This document shows, piece after piece, positions 9,379-21,190 of a stretch of 64,000 bases of DNA; position 1 is the stretch's first letter, and every line of letters begins with the position of its first letter. The position numbers and the translations under genes were made by a program. The stretch is from Cycas panzhihuaensis (taxonomy: Eukaryota; Cycadophyta): the NCBI GenBank assembly GCA_023213395.1, contig CM041465.1, positions 34,355,741 through 34,419,740 of the forward strand. Direction: 5' to 3'. The notes under the pieces were generated by a model that was given only the letters and a program-made list of their open reading frames with translations, made no database searches and was not told the DNA's origin.

Positions 9379-12122
9379 TGTTGCCCAACTACTGGGAATG
9401 GATACGAATAGGTCAACTGAGGTAAGCTCATGTATGCTTCTCCCTTTTCGCTTGCATTATTTCATTGGAAAGGTTGACATAAGTATTGCCTCTTTGTATG
9501 ATTGCTTGCTTCATTTGCATGATTACTTTGCATTTTGTTGCCTGTTCATGCTGACTGTTGTATCATGAGCTTATGATAACCCAACGGAAACTACCTCTCT
9601 GTAAGGTAGATGTCCCCGTGGCATTATATGACCCTCTACATAATCTCCACACTGCCTCCAGTCCCTTTTTGGTCTGTATGATCTGCTCATGCCTTGACCT
9701 TGAGCTCTTAGCACCTCGTTCTGGGATTTTTGCTTATTGATGCTTGCTTCCCTCTGTCCACATGCTTTCAAGACTATCTCAGCCATCTAGACAAGAGGGC
9801 TAGCCCCTCCCAGGCCTATCAAATCATCTTCTAAAGCTCCTGGAGCCTAGAAATCTGCCATTTTGGCTTTCTAGTCCCACACCACTGTAAACTTAGCAGT
9901 ACTGCGAAGTTTACCATGATGCGACTGTCATCAGTTATTTTTTAAAACTGCCGTGGTAATTCTCACTTTTTCTGCAAAATTGCCATGTGTCCTCACGTCC
10001 ACCTCAACCCTATTTACACTCTATTCATTCACTTAGGACTGGGATGGGTATAAGTATTTAAACCCTCATCATTTTGAGGATCTCTTAGGTCATTTTTTAC
10101 TCTCAAGATAATTGTTTTTCTGCTGCAACTTCTGCTCTCCTGCTTCCTCTACTACTGGTGTTTCTGTAGGCTTGTGTGTCCTGCAACCTCAGGCTAGGAC
10201 TCGCCTACAACTCTTTGCTTCCATGGTGAGAAGCCTCTTTCTAGGTTTCATCAAGTATTTTTTGTGCTGATTCTTCCACAACTTGCCCAGTAATGCTCCT
10301 TTCAACTATTTGTTAGATTTGCCTCTTGCAAACCCCTGCAGGGGCCCTCCTTCTTGCTATTAGCAAGCCTAAATCTGTTATACATCTACCCAGTAGGTCT
10401 TACCAACTCTTTTCTTCTATTTTTTTTGCTGAGTTACTCCCTGTTGGGACCTATTTCTTGCTTTATTTACCCGTTTCTTTTAGTTTTTGCCGTTGAAAGG
10501 CTGTCTTTCCATAGTATTTGGTTTATTGCTTCTTGGCTCCACCTTCCCTCTACTGATTTTATTCAAGAGAATAGCAAGAGAAGAGTCCCAAGGCTAGGTG
10601 AAGAGAGTAAGGTGGGGCAGCCCCCCTTTCAGTCCTTCTCTCCAAGGGTAATCCCTTCCCACCTTCTCTTCTCTCATTCCATGTTCTTCTTAAGATTATT
10701 AGGAGAGATTGAGCCCTAAGAAAGCATTGGATTATTAGCATATGTAGCCACTTGCTGTGCTAATTCCAGGCCTACTCGCCTTTCATTTGGAACCCCGTAG
10801 AGTCCCCCATGTTGTTGGGTACCCCTTGTTCTCATTAGCAAGGGTTAGGGCGCCGAATTGCTGCCCATAGCAACTTCGCGTCCCACTTACTTCCCAACAC
10901 CTTGTTGCTCTTTCTTTGGCATCTCTTAGCTATCCCTAGTGAGTTTTACCTACTGCCTTGTTGTGTTTATGAGTTGTGTGGAGATTTTAGTGGAGGGTTA
11001 GCCACCCTGAGGCTTCCCTTATGCCATTTCGCTTGATGGTTAGCCTTGTTTGAGAGAGGGTTTTTAGAGTTTGTTGCAGCAGTTGTCTTTCTTTAACATT
11101 CTAATGTTAATAGCACTTATATATACTTGTATATACATAGATTATCTCTTGTAGCCCCTTTTTGGAAGGGATAAGTTTGTGTATGTACAGGTTGCCATGG
11201 CACTCTTACAAAGGTGTGAAGCGCTCGGATCTGGGTAAGGTTCTTTGTTTTGCTCTTTGCCTTCATTCATTTCCTTTCGCTTTCCTTTCGCAAGGGGAAG
11301 GTAAGGAAGCCCCTCCATCATCCGTGGGCTTGGTAAGGATGTGCATGGCGTGTGGGTGAGGCCTTCCATAAGCCGCTACGCCTCTCGGGTACGTATTTCT
11401 CTCTTTTGTCCCCGCTTTCCTTTTCACACTTTTAGTTGAGGTCTATGCATTAGTTAAATAGGTCATGCATAAAAGAGAAAAGGAAAATAATATCTTTTAC
11501 CCATATTTGTACATTTACACATCACGCACCACATCCACATAAGAAAAGGACTGATAGGAGATTTCCCCTTTCCTTTTCCTTGGCTTGCAAACCCTTCCCT
11601 CGCCCTTTTGGCTCACTTCTGCTTGATTTTGTTTGCTTGCGCATGGGATACCATTCCCATTTCCTTTGATTGTTCCTCTTTTTGAACCATCAAGGGAGAT
11701 TTTGGGTTGGTTGTTCGCTCCCACTCCCTTCTCCTCTTCTTGGCTCTATTTGCTTAGTCAAATAACCAAGAAGATCCTAGTTGCATCGTAGGCTATTACC
11801 TACCTTACTCCTACTTGTTTCCCTCCATCATAGGGAAACCCTTGAGGATTCCTTTCCTCCCCTTTCGACCATCCAAGGGTGGGAGAAGTTTCCTCCTAAG
11901 TCTATCCAGGCTACCTCTCTTACTTTCCCTCTTCCTCTCTGAGATAGGGAACCACTCTCAGGTAGTTGGGTATCATCCACAGGTCTCGAATTCGCGCTTC
12001 GGCGCATGGGACACCCTGCGTGGTACTTTCTTCGCTTGTAGATTTTCATTTGCACTCCCGATACTGCTATCGATCATCATAGTCCTGCTTAGCTAGGTGA
12101 TTATCCCATAGACGCACATCCA
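9379..12122 (+). repeat. LTR of Gy-D (2744 bp)
   Basis: Starts TGTTGCCCA and ends ACATCCA. It is collinear with the Gy-A and Gy-G LTRs but clearly more diverged. Unlike them it has a good TATA motif, tataagtatttaaac, at 10049-10063. The partner LTR is upstream of the window. Confidence 0.85.
10049..10063 (+). promoter_or_regulatory. TATA box of Gy-D LTR
   Basis: tataagtatttaaac, at the position aligned with the weaker tacttaa(a/g)c in the Gy-A and Gy-G LTRs. Likely U3 promoter; the start of R would be some 25-35 bp downstream. Confidence 0.5.
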
Positions 12123-12890
12123 AAAGCATTTTGGGCTTCCCAACTCTATCATATCTAATCGAAACCGTAGATTTTTGAGTCATTTTTGGCAAGCTATTTG
12201 AGGAATAATAGATATAAAGTTAAAGATGAGCATGGATTTCCATTCTCAAATAGATAGCCAGACTGAAGTTATTAATAGGACATTGATGAAGCTGCTATGG
12301 GGATATAATTCCAAGTATCCCAAGACTTCAGATGAAAGTCTTCGATACCTACAATTTAACTTTAATAGAGTAATTCTTTACTCAACTCAGAAGTCACCAT
12401 TCAAGGAATGTTCAAGATTTCTACCTATAAGTCTACTTGATTTAGAATTTTTAGCCCAATTTACTACTAGAAATAGGAAGGAGGAAGAAGGACAAGAGAA
12501 GGTACAAAGATTCTTAGAAAGAATTAAAAAAATTCATGAACAGGTTGAGGAGAAGCTTCAAAGATCTCAATAAAGATATAAACAAATGCATGATACACAC
12601 AAAACCAACCATTTCTTTAAGGAAAGAGATCGAGTTTGGTTACATCTTAATAAGAAAAGATTATAGGATGAAGGTAAAAAGTTGAAGCCTTTATGTTATG
12701 ATCCTTTTAGAATCTTAATGAAAATTAGAGAAAATACTTTTTAAATTGAATTACCAAAATTCATAAAGATGTATTCAGTTGTAAATGTTAAGAATCTAAA
12801 GATGTTTGAGCCATCTATATTGGACGAAGAGGAAGATAGTGTTCCATTCTTACCAAATTCTAAAGAGTTATGAGTGGAGAAAGAAGAATA
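12123..12890 (+). pseudogene. pol: chromovirus-type gypsy integrase, C-terminal half
   Basis: Begins directly at the Gy-D LTR end, in the integrase core. It shows the FLSHFWQAI segment, DSQTEVINRTL (H-x-Q-x-D-G-Q-x-E block, 12240-12290), KTSDESLRYLQFNFNR, a Glu/Lys-rich helix near 12475-12570, a KERDRVWLHL segment near 12620-12650 and a V-N-V-K-N-L-K-M-F-E-P C-terminus near 12785-12815. That layout is typical of plant chromoviruses (Reina/CRM/Tekay group); a chromodomain is not clearly visible. A few stops interrupt it (12571, 12664). The N-terminal half lies beyond Gy-D, outside the window. Confidence 0.85.
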
Positions 12891-13221
12891 ATTGTAAACT
12901 GATTACATTCTTTAAAGGAAGCAGACAATAACTAGAAGAGGCAAAATTGAGTCCTTTAGGATTGGAGAGAAAGTATAACTACCCGACAAAGTGAGATCGT
13001 ACAACAAGGAGAAGGGAATAATAAAGTTTCCTCACTTGCAATTATGATCTTTTTGAGGCCATGAACTTCTAAAAGAAGGGAAGATCTGATCCAAATCAGA
13101 TCCTTTTTAAATCCTTATTTTCTTTCTAAAAGAATATAAATACCTTTAGATAGAATCTTATAGGTGTTCAATAAGTGAAAAATAAAATTTTATGCTCTGA
13201 AAAATAAAAAAAATATGTATT
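12891..13221 (+). repeat. 3' end of the chromovirus: polypurine tract and possible short LTR
   Basis: A purine tract (aaaagaagggaaga, 13071-13084) follows the integrase at the expected distance. Next come an inverted repeat (tctgatccaaatcaga, 13085-13100), aatataaatacc (about 13132-13143) and aataagtgaaaaataaaa (about 13171-13188), like the U3-R-U5 of a short LTR. No second copy is in the window, so the ends are unproven. Confidence 0.4.
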
Positions 13222-13447
13222 ACCAAGTATGACTAGGTGTGACCAGACTGTGACTAGGTGCAACAAAGTATGACCAAACTACGACTAGGTGCAACCAGAC
13301 TGTGAGTAGGTGCAACCAAGTATGACTGAACTACAACTAGGTGCGACTGTGTATAACCAGACTATGAGTAGGTGCAACTAAGTATGACCAAGCTATAACC
13401 AAGTGTGACCAGGCTGTGAATAGGTACGATCAGGTGTAGCTGGACTA
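13222..13447 (+). repeat. minisatellite, ~52-bp period made of two ~26-bp half-units
   Basis: About four degenerate units built on ccagactgtga-taggtgcaa and a related half-unit accaaactacgactaggtg. Spacing is about 52 bp, with one unit about 10 bp longer. All copies differ, so the array is old. It lies just past the chromovirus 3' end. Confidence 0.75.
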
Positions 13448-13941
13448 TAATTAGTGATAAAAAAAGTGATCCAATGATCATGAAATTTACCTAGCATAAT
13501 CATACACCTATTGATTACTTAATGAGAGGAAAAAAAAATTAACAGATTTTTTCATCAATTATAAATGAAGGAAAATTACAATATAAAATAAGGAAAAAAA
13601 TAATAAAATAGAATGAGTAGAAGGAATGAACTTGGACAGAGAGGGGGGAGCATAAGAAAATGACCTAGATCTATTCATGAAGAAGAAGGAGATCCAAAAG
13701 TTTTAGATGTAGTTGAGGAGAAGAAAAAGACAACAAAAGTAGTCTAAAAGAGATACCAAGTCTTAAGCCTTTAAGAAAAGTGAGTTTGTAGCTAAATAGA
13801 GGGTAAATCCCTACATCAAGATCACTGGAAAAAAATATTCCAAGAGGACACAGTAGCTAAGAAAGAGATCATATTTCTTCTATTCATTCTCAGGCCATTG
13901 TAGAAATCCAATAAATGCTCAATAGAGTGCAAAAATAAATA
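13448..13941. other. unassigned AT-rich segment
   Basis: No family recognised. Contains purine-rich runs (agaggggggagcata at about 13638-13652) and an LTR-tail-like caataaatgctcaatagag near 13909-13927. It ought to be the continuation of Co-M1 beyond the Co-1 insertion, but I cannot recognise Co-M1 in it. Confidence 0.4.
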
Positions 13942-13946
13942 TATTT
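13942..13946. repeat. target-site duplication of Co-1, left copy (tattt)
   Basis: tattt directly before the 5' LTR; the identical tattt follows the 3' LTR at 23334-23338. Confidence 0.8.
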
Positions 13947-14294
13947 TATTGGGAATAATCCCAATGTTATTAAAAAACATGTGTGCCTAGGGCCCATCAA
14001 AGCCACCTTTGAGGGCCCTTAGGGCACCTTGAGCCTCCCAATAGCCACTAGGAGCTAACACCACTTTATTAAGGTATGCACTTTTATTTATTATTGTTAT
14101 TTTTTAATATATTTTGAATTCTGTGTTAGCTAACGTGTAGGTAGGGTGACGATGCTTGACACCTCCCCAAAAACTCTATTTAAAGGGTGAGAATACCTCC
14201 CTGGTGTTTTTTAATACTGCTAACAATAAAAAATCACCTATTTTCTCAAGATGCACTTAATCTAAAGTCCTGCTTTACTCCTATAAATCCATCA
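13947..14294 (+). repeat. 5' LTR of Co-1
   Basis: 348 bp, starting TATTGGGAATAATCCC (the TG is mutated to TA; the 3' copy has TGTTGGGAA) and ending ATCCATCA. It matches 22985-23333 closely, with scattered substitutions. Confidence 0.93.
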
Positions 14295-14296
14295 TT

Positions 14297-14309
14297 TGGT
14301 ATCAGAGCC
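14297..14309 (+). other. primer-binding site of Co-1 (tRNA-iMet)
   Basis: TGGTATCAGAGCC, two bases after the LTR: the canonical plant copia site complementary to the 3' end of initiator tRNA-Met, where minus-strand DNA synthesis starts. Confidence 0.92.
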
Positions 14310-17300
14310 AAATAGGTGTTTAATACTTGTTCATACTGATCTAGCTTCTCATACATTTGGCAAAACACCTACATATGACTGCTAGTTAACATCCTGGCAA
14401 GCTCACCTGTCTACTGGAGAAGATGGTTTGGAGTTTCAACCACTGTGTAAGACGTTCTAGTGCTCTGAAGTCAACACTTCAAACCTATCATAGTTTACCA
14501 GGTTCTTCGTGTGTTTTTTTCAAATACAAATATATATATCTATTTATTTATTTATTTGGTGTACTTTCATGAATATATTTAAAAATCTGGTTTATTTGAT
14601 GCATTTGTGTAATCAAGTTGAACATAGATCTCATTGAAAGGCTATACTCATATAGATTTAGGTTTTAGTATTTATTATTTATTTTTTTATTCTACTATCG
14701 CTAATACTATTCCCCTCAGTTTCTTTCGTTGTTTGCTACCTCAGTTTCTAATTTTTCTATGTATTGTACCCAGTATCATTATATTCTCCACCATGTATTC
14801 TTTGGATAGCTTGACTATATACCTCCCTTTGGGTAGTCAAAGTCAATCTACTTCTATTAAGCACTTCAGAGCCTTCTGAATAGGAAATTATGGGCATTCT
14901 TTTGAAACCACCTTGGCGTCCATCTTGCTTTGTTAACTTCATCCTGTATTTGTGCCTGAAGATCTAAGAGACATAGCTTTCTTTCATCTATTTGTAGCTT
15001 TAAGACAAGATCAGGTTTGATCCGTTTCCTATCTAGTTTCACTGCTAGCAAGTGCTCAATCTTTCTTAGATTTTCTGTTTATTTCTTGTTAAGTACATCC
15101 ACAATCTTATTTGGATGGTTACTTGTATTGTTGCCTGTTGTGCCCTTTCTTAAATGATGCTTCCTCATTTCTGGCACCGAATAGGGACAATTGACCACTC
15201 AAGATTGCTCTTGATATGATACACAAATGCTTCAACCCCCTCTATGATTAACAAGCGCTTCTTAAGGAAGGAGCGAATTCATAGGCTTCCCATGGTATTC
15301 ATAGGGTACCTTTGAAACTTCTGTAGAGACTCTGGAGATGAATCCTATCAATTCTTCTTATCTTTCTACACTACATATGACTAATACCCTGTAAGCATTT
15401 ACTTAGTATGATCGGCGATGGGATTTATTTGGCTTCTTCCATGGCGGTAAAGACTTCTGATCTGGAAGCTCAGCCTCTTTCTCCTTCAACAGAGTATCCC
15501 TCTCTCTCACAGTCTCAGTTTTATTCTTCAACGCCTCACTGTAGTACCCAAGAAATAGTAATTCTGCATGGCATGCATCTTCTATACTCAAGATCATATT
15601 GGATTTTATTCTGAGCATATAGCACTGTACTTGATGAACCTGCTTCTTTAAGACATTTCGTTGAACAGTAATGCTACCATTACCTTTTGTATGAATCTTG
15701 ACATTAAACATTAATATGAATAATACCTATCCAATCTAAATTTCCACTACAAAATCTGTGGCCTGTTTTAGTATAGTTTTTGTCACTAGAACCTTGCCCG
15801 GAGCTGATGTAATTATAGCCATAGATGGGATACGCTAGAAATCAACCAATAATTATTGTTGTTGTCTTCTTTTTCTAATTAGTTGATCTCAGCTCCTTAT
15901 CACATCTCTTCTTAACTAATTTCCATGAACGACAAGTGCATGATTGTTAGGAAGACTGGGCAGGAGATATTAATCATGGAATTATAGAGTCAAGCATCCC
16001 ATAGAGAGGTGGTCACACAGGAGCATAGAAAAAAAAAAATACGAGGAGCAAGACCTCGTATCAGTAGGCCACCATAAGAGAGAAGGTCCCTCTATTATTA
16101 CCAATGTAATTACTTGGAGGATAATAGTTACAGGTCATGAACACAACTATATTATTACGTATCACTTTTGCGCAGCTGACATTCCTAATCTTTTTTTTTT
16201 CCTTTCCTTTTATTTTATTTTATTTTTTGTATATATAAAATATATACTTTGATTCAATTGATAAGTGTAGCTCGTCTATAGGTTTGAGTTGATTTTTTCT
16301 CGACTTTGATCAAGCTTTTTCAAGTTTTTTTTTGTCTGTTAGTCACGGGGCAATTTCGCTGTCTTATTTTTATTTTTATTTTTATAAAGTTTTTAAAAAA
16401 TAAATTATTTTGTATAAAATTTGAGATTTAGGCATATAAAGGATATAAGCCCCCTTAAGATTTAGCCCCCAGTCATTAGACTTCTCTACATGGCCGTTAG
16501 CTCTTTTTAAAAGGGGCTAACATAATCTGTATTATATTTTCCTTTTATTTTTAAAAATTTTTTCATTTCATATATGGTACCTAGCAAATGTTTGCCATAA
16601 CCTTTCACTGGGTCATTGGTTTCTGACGAAACCAGTCCCATTATGTCTAAAATATTTTGAAGTATGATTTTGACTGGTCATATGCTCCATTTAGAGCTTA
16701 TTTAACCCGCTTTTAATCAATCTAAAGTTGATCTTTCATTTTTAAATCTATTTTAAACTATTTTCATAAAATCCTGCTTTTATTAGATTATATTTTATCA
16801 CCGGGAGATTATTTTCTACCTGAATCTATTTTGTAGTCATCTATTATTAGAAAACTTTATTACTATTTATTTATTTTATTTTTTAAGATTTATTTTAATC
16901 ATTATTTTAATCAATGAAAGTGACACTTTAGCACTTTTCAAACATTTTACCATAAAAGTAATTGTTGTTAATTTTAGTATAACTTTTCTATTTTATATCA
17001 GAATTCAGTTTTGATAGTTTTGTTGGGAAGATGACTGACTCTTCTTTAAACTAACACTATTATTTATAAGTTTTAAAGTGTTTTGTTAGATTTTCAAAGC
17101 CATCAAATTTGAGGTACATAATAGCCTCCAATTTATCATTATTGTATATTTACATATATTATTTCTCAAAAATTTTCATCTAAAAATATATTAAGCAGCT
17201 CTTTAAACTATATTTGACCATTTTACATTATTCTACAAATTTTTATTAACATTTTTATAATATTTTGAGCCCTAGGCTCTTGTTAATCCTCAAAAGGAGG

Positions 17301-18118
17301 TCTATATATTTGGTTCATTAAAATATTGACTCGTAGGAACTTGTTTTTAAAATGGTCAGTTCCATTGAATACATATTTTATTAATCTTCAATCTGGTATA
17401 ATTTCACCTTATTCTAACATTGTTTAGCACATCTTTGAAGTTGCTAAACTTGAGCTTTTAGGATATCATAACAGAAATTGATCACAAAAAAAGTGATAAG
17501 CCAATTGGACCTGTAACTTAAACGGGTACATTTTTTTTAAAGTTTCTTCTTCATTTTTCTAAAAGTAAAATATACATATATATTTTAGTTTTTAGCATTA
17601 TATATCTTCTTCAAGATAAATGATTTCTTGCATTGAAAGTTTGTATTTATTTATTTAAAAATCAAAAGGTTAAGAATTTTTTATTTTTCATCATTAAAGT
17701 TTCAATTTAGTTTTGCATAATTAAAGAGGATCTTAGTTATATTTAAAATTTCCTTATATTTCAAAGTTTATCTCAAATTATATCCTATAAGTTTGTCATT
17801 TATTTAAAAGACATACATTTATTGAAAGTTTTTTTTCTTATTTTTTATTCATCATTGTTGAAAAATATCACTTACTTCTTGCACTTATAAAAGTTGCATT
17901 TTATTTATTTAATTTTCAAAGGCATTTTTCATTTATTTGAAGAGCATTATATTTTTTCTTTTTGAAAAAATATTTTAGTGTCTTATTTCTTTTAAAAAGT
18001 TTAATATTTATTTCATCTTGCTTAGTGCTTATTATTTTATTTTCAAGTTTTTCTTTATTATATAGAAGGAGTCTTTTTTTCTAAACAAGACAACATTACT
18101 AATTGATCTATTTTTTCA
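14310..18118 (+). other. long leader of Co-1 upstream of the conserved module
   Basis: 3.8 kb without retroviral domains. 14480-15750 has better base balance and two minus-strand open frames (14866-15051 and 15403-15711). Both are rich in Lys/Glu/Leu and unlike any family I recognise, and may be captured host sequence. 16040-16060 is a perfect hairpin, tacgagg...cctcgta. 16170-18118 is AT-rich, mostly T on the plus strand, with nothing recognised. Confidence 0.5.
14757..15711 (-). pseudogene. unrecognised coding-like sequence, possibly captured gene fragment
   Basis: Minus-strand frames at 15711-15403 (102 codons, with the charged stretch ETVRERDTLLKEKEAELPDQ), 15051-14866 (61 codons, KLDRKRIKPDLVLKLQIDER, then RWTPRWFQKN) and 14942-14757. 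The amino-acid make-up, with charged helices and Trp/Pro clusters, looks more like a real protein than the flanks, and the segment is less AT-rich. I do not recognise the family. It sits in the Co-1 leader, antisense to the element. It could be a transduced host gene piece, a nested element, or chance. Confidence 0.3.
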
Positions 18119-18605
18119 CATTAAATAAGATAATCCTAAATTGAACCACCCTATTTTTCCAACCTTGCAAGGGGAACAGTTAGGACCCCTGAAGTTACCA
18201 CCCCGCACATACTAATCATCCTACTCATATTGGATGAGGACAACCATTAACTATCAGGTGTATTCAGTGGCAAGCTGAGGTGTATAACCTATTCCTTTCA
18301 TGGTGTTTGGAGACTAAGGCTAGACCTGGAGAGGGTAAGTGCCTTGGTTCAAGAACCTTCACCGCTAGATCTGTCGTTATGCTTAAGTCTAGCGCAGGTG
18401 GACCAACAATTCAAGGGGGTGTAAAAACCTTCTTTGCAGCTTACATACTAAGGTATATAGAGCCTAGCGCTCATGTAATGGTATATTAGGTGCCTGTTTT
18501 TCCATCTGTGGGTAGGTGCCACTAGACAGGATAGCAACCAAAGGTTGCTCTAGGAGAAACTTAAACTTAGAGCCTAGTAGCCTTAATAGGTCCTAGTTAA
18601 CTTGT
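18119..18605 (+). other. conserved pre-gag leader module, copy 1 (Co-1)
   Basis: About 490 nt that can be aligned by eye with 27938-28430 (Co-2) and 39218-39704 (Co-3). Shared blocks in order: ttgcaaggggaa, ttaggacccctgaagttacc, ctactcatattg-atgag, gagactaaggctagacc, gggtaagtgccttggtt, a c-gctagatct-tc block, a cttacatactaaggtatat block and a gggtaggtgccactagaca block. It has no long open frame and ends about 155 bp before the gag ATG. Conservation in non-coding RNA suggests a packaging, dimerisation, splicing or translation role. gagggtaagt in it matches a splice donor. Confidence 0.75.
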
Positions 18606-18759
18606 TCAAAACTTTGGAAAAAACCTTGGGTTATATTTGGAAGTGAATTTTTACATTGAAACTTTTTTTTTTAATTTAAATTCAAATATTTTTTAGATAT
18701 TCACATTCAACCTTTAAAATCTCATTTGTTACATTTGATCAATACAACTTTAGTTCAAA

Positions 18760-19557
18760 ATGACATCTAGTTTTGGGAACATGATTATCCCAAATTTTGA
18801 TAGAAATAATTTCCTAAACTAGAATAGGAGGATGAGACCTATCCTCATAGCTAATGACATATGGGACATTGTGCGAATTGATTACAATGAATTAGGACCA
18901 AATTCATCCGATGTAAAAAATGTAACCTACAAAGAAAATGTCAAAAAGGATAAGGAAGCCCTAGCCCTTATCTTTTGTGCATTAGAAGATCACGTGTTTC
19001 TAAGAGTTAGTGAATCAGTTAAGTCCAAAGAAGCTTGGGACACTTTACAACTCATATATAAAGGAGCAACCTCCTCTAAATTATAAAACTTGAGAAGTAA
19101 GTTTAAAAATTTACATATGATGCCCCATGAATTAGTAATTGAATTCATGACCAAAGTCTAAGATATTGTTAACCAAATGAGGTCACTTGGGGATACCCTA
19201 ACCAAACAAAGAGTAGTTGAAAGGATCCTTAGATATGTAGGAGTTGTAAGACATTTTGAAATGGTAGCTACTAGTATTAATGTATCAAATGGTCTAAGAC
19301 CTTAAAGTGGAATAACTTAGTGTCATGCTCATGTCTATAGAAGAGCAATAAAATGCAAATGAATCTTTAGAAGATGCCTTTGCTACAAAGGTCTACATTT
19401 AATCTAACTCCCAAGCAGGAACCTCAAGATAAAAGGAATCTTCTCCAAGGAGAAAAGGTAGAAATCCTAGAAAGGAAACCAGACAAGACCCTCCACGATA
19501 TTAAGCCCCTCACTAAAAGAGGCAAGGAGGACCCCAACAACATGAAGATCCTCTAAG
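18760..19557 (+). pseudogene. gag: copia gag (Co-1)
   Basis: Starts at ATG 18760. UBN2/DUF4219-type capsid protein, which would form the virus-like particle. Visible are an N-terminal NMIIPNFDRNNF, an N-D-I-W-D-I-V helix near 18850, KEAWDTLQLIYKG near 19030-19065 and the segment LRSKFKNLHMMPHELVIEFM near 19095-19150. Stops occur after LSS-KL (19084) and several times beyond; the reading frame shifts after about 19300. A degenerate CCHC zinc knuckle follows at about 19772-19815 (YCHRNGHTEDKY, both outer Cys now Tyr). Confidence 0.85.
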
Positions 19558-19748
19558 AAATCTCAATCAAAGGAGACAAGTTGAGAATTATCCTTACTAC
19601 CCACATTGTCATGGGAATTTTCAACCTTCAAGATCAACTGAGGAATATCATGACAACTGACCAAGAAACAATCCTCTTCAATTTTATGAGGAAAAGGGGA
19701 GATCTTTTAATATTGATCATTCTCAACCAAGAAGTCAAAGCCTAAGTT

Positions 19749-20400
19749 ATGGGAGAAGAGATCCATTATATTATACTTATTGTCATAGAAATGGTCACAC
19801 TGAAGATAAATATTTTTCAAAAAATAGACCACCATTTAGAGGACATGCTTCAAATTCATCAGAATCAAAGGTTAATAATATGTTATTTCTATCTAGTTTT
19901 TCTAATAAGGAAGAAGAGGATGATAGTTGGTATATTGATTTAGGTTGCTCAACCCACATGACCCATAAAGAACATTTATTTCAAACCTTGGATAAAAATA
20001 GAAAAGGGTCAATCATATTCAGATACAATACTTCTCATGAATCAGTTGGGAAAAGTAACATAGCCTTGTTAACTGATATTGGTGAATATAGACACTTAGA
20101 TGATGTCTTATATGTCCCTGCCCTAAGGAAGAACTTACTATCGGTAGGACAGATGATGGGACAAGATTATAAGGTGACTTTTGACAATGGCGAATATGTC
20201 ATCAAAGACAAAAGAAAAAATGAAGCTATTGTTGCCAAAGGTATAATGACTAAAGATCATTTATGTAAGCTTATCCTCACCCCTTCAAATACCTATGCCC
20301 TCAAAACTTCAACCACAATGGATAGTGATTTGTGATATAAATGGTTTGGTCACCTTAACTACAACAACTTTGCTCTTATAAAAAGATTTGATATGGTTAA
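19749..20400 (+). pseudogene. pol: copia zinc knuckle, protease and pre-integrase region (Co-1)
   Basis: Contains the decayed zinc knuckle, then the aspartic protease start SWYIDLGCSTHMT (active-site D-S-G now D-L-G) near 19926-19965. The protease body follows (DDVLYVPALRKNLLSVGQMM near 20100-20158), a hallmark of copia. The 151-codon stretch 19880-20335 is uninterrupted. Protease would cut the Gag-Pol polyprotein; loss of the active-site Ser disables it. Confidence 0.85.
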
Positions 20401-21190
20401 TGGTCTACAACCTATTGATGTTAATAAAAAGTTTTGTGAGGGATGCCTTCTTGGCAAACAACATCGAGAAAGCTTCCCAGATTTTAGCCAACGAGCATAT
20501 GCCCCTCTTCAACTAATATACACAAATATTTGTGGACCAATGACTACTCCCTCCTTAGCAGGTGTAAAGTATTTTCTCACATTTATGGATGACATCATAA
20601 GAAAGACATGGGTTTTCTTTCTAAAATATAAATCCGATGCTTTTAACCACTTTGTTGACTTCAAAACCTTTGTTAAGCGACAAAGTGGATATCATATCCT
20701 TTCTCTAAGATCTGATAATGGGGGAGAGTTTACATTTAATGCTTTCAAAGATTATTGTATCCACCATGGGATTAAGAGATAATTTACCAACCCTTATACC
20801 CCACAACAAAATGATGTAGCAGAAAGAAAAAATAGAACTATCATTGAAATGGCACAATGTATGCTTAAAGATAAAAACTTGGGCCATGAATTTTGGGCTG
20901 AAATAGTTCATACAACCATCTACCTACTCAACAGATGTTCAACCAATGCACTTAGGTGGAAAACTCTAGAAGAAGCATAGATTGGTTATAAACCAAGTAT
21001 ACATCATCTCAGGGTATTTGGATGTCTAGCATATACCCATATTCCTAATCAAAGAAGAACTATGTTGGATGACCATAGTATCAAATGTATCTTTATTGGG
21101 TACAATGAATCTTCTAAATCCTACAAAATCTATGATATGAAATTAAGAAAAGTTATGATGAGTAGAGACATCAAATTTTAGGAAGACACC
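20338..21190 (+). pseudogene. pol: copia integrase (Co-1)
   Basis: GAG_pre-integrase with WFGHLNYNN and CEGCLLGKQHRESFP (HHCC finger) at 20338-20480. Catalytic core: D in the TNICGPM block (20521-20545), D in LRSDNGGEF (20706-20732) and E in DVAERKNRTIIEMA (20815-20855), so the D,D35E triad is all present. The C-terminal part includes LRVFGCLAYTHI (21010-21045) and FIGYNESSKSYKI (21090-21130). Stops at 20780, 20977 and 21180 inactivate it. Confidence 0.9.

Larger units (their letters stand above)
5256..12122 (+). mobile_element. Gy-D: older Tat-like gypsy, 3' part, with antisense PMD gene
   Basis: The right-hand remainder of an older relative of Gy-A and Gy-G, interrupted at 5255 by Gy-A. 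It starts in the integrase-RNase H spacer (5262-5345 matches 1690-1760), then has about 3 kb absent from the other two copies and holding an antisense PMD gene, then the extra RNase H (8532-9047) and an LTR (9379-12122). The LTR ends atcca at 12122; aaagc (12123-12127) would be the target duplication. The right flank is a chromovirus integrase. Its RNase H frame carries fewer indels but more point changes than the younger copies. Confidence 0.85.

Noticed and set aside
18119-18605. Pre-gag module as an organelle or rRNA insertion
   Set aside because: It occurs at the same place and strand in three copia elements and I recognise no rRNA, tRNA or plastid motif.
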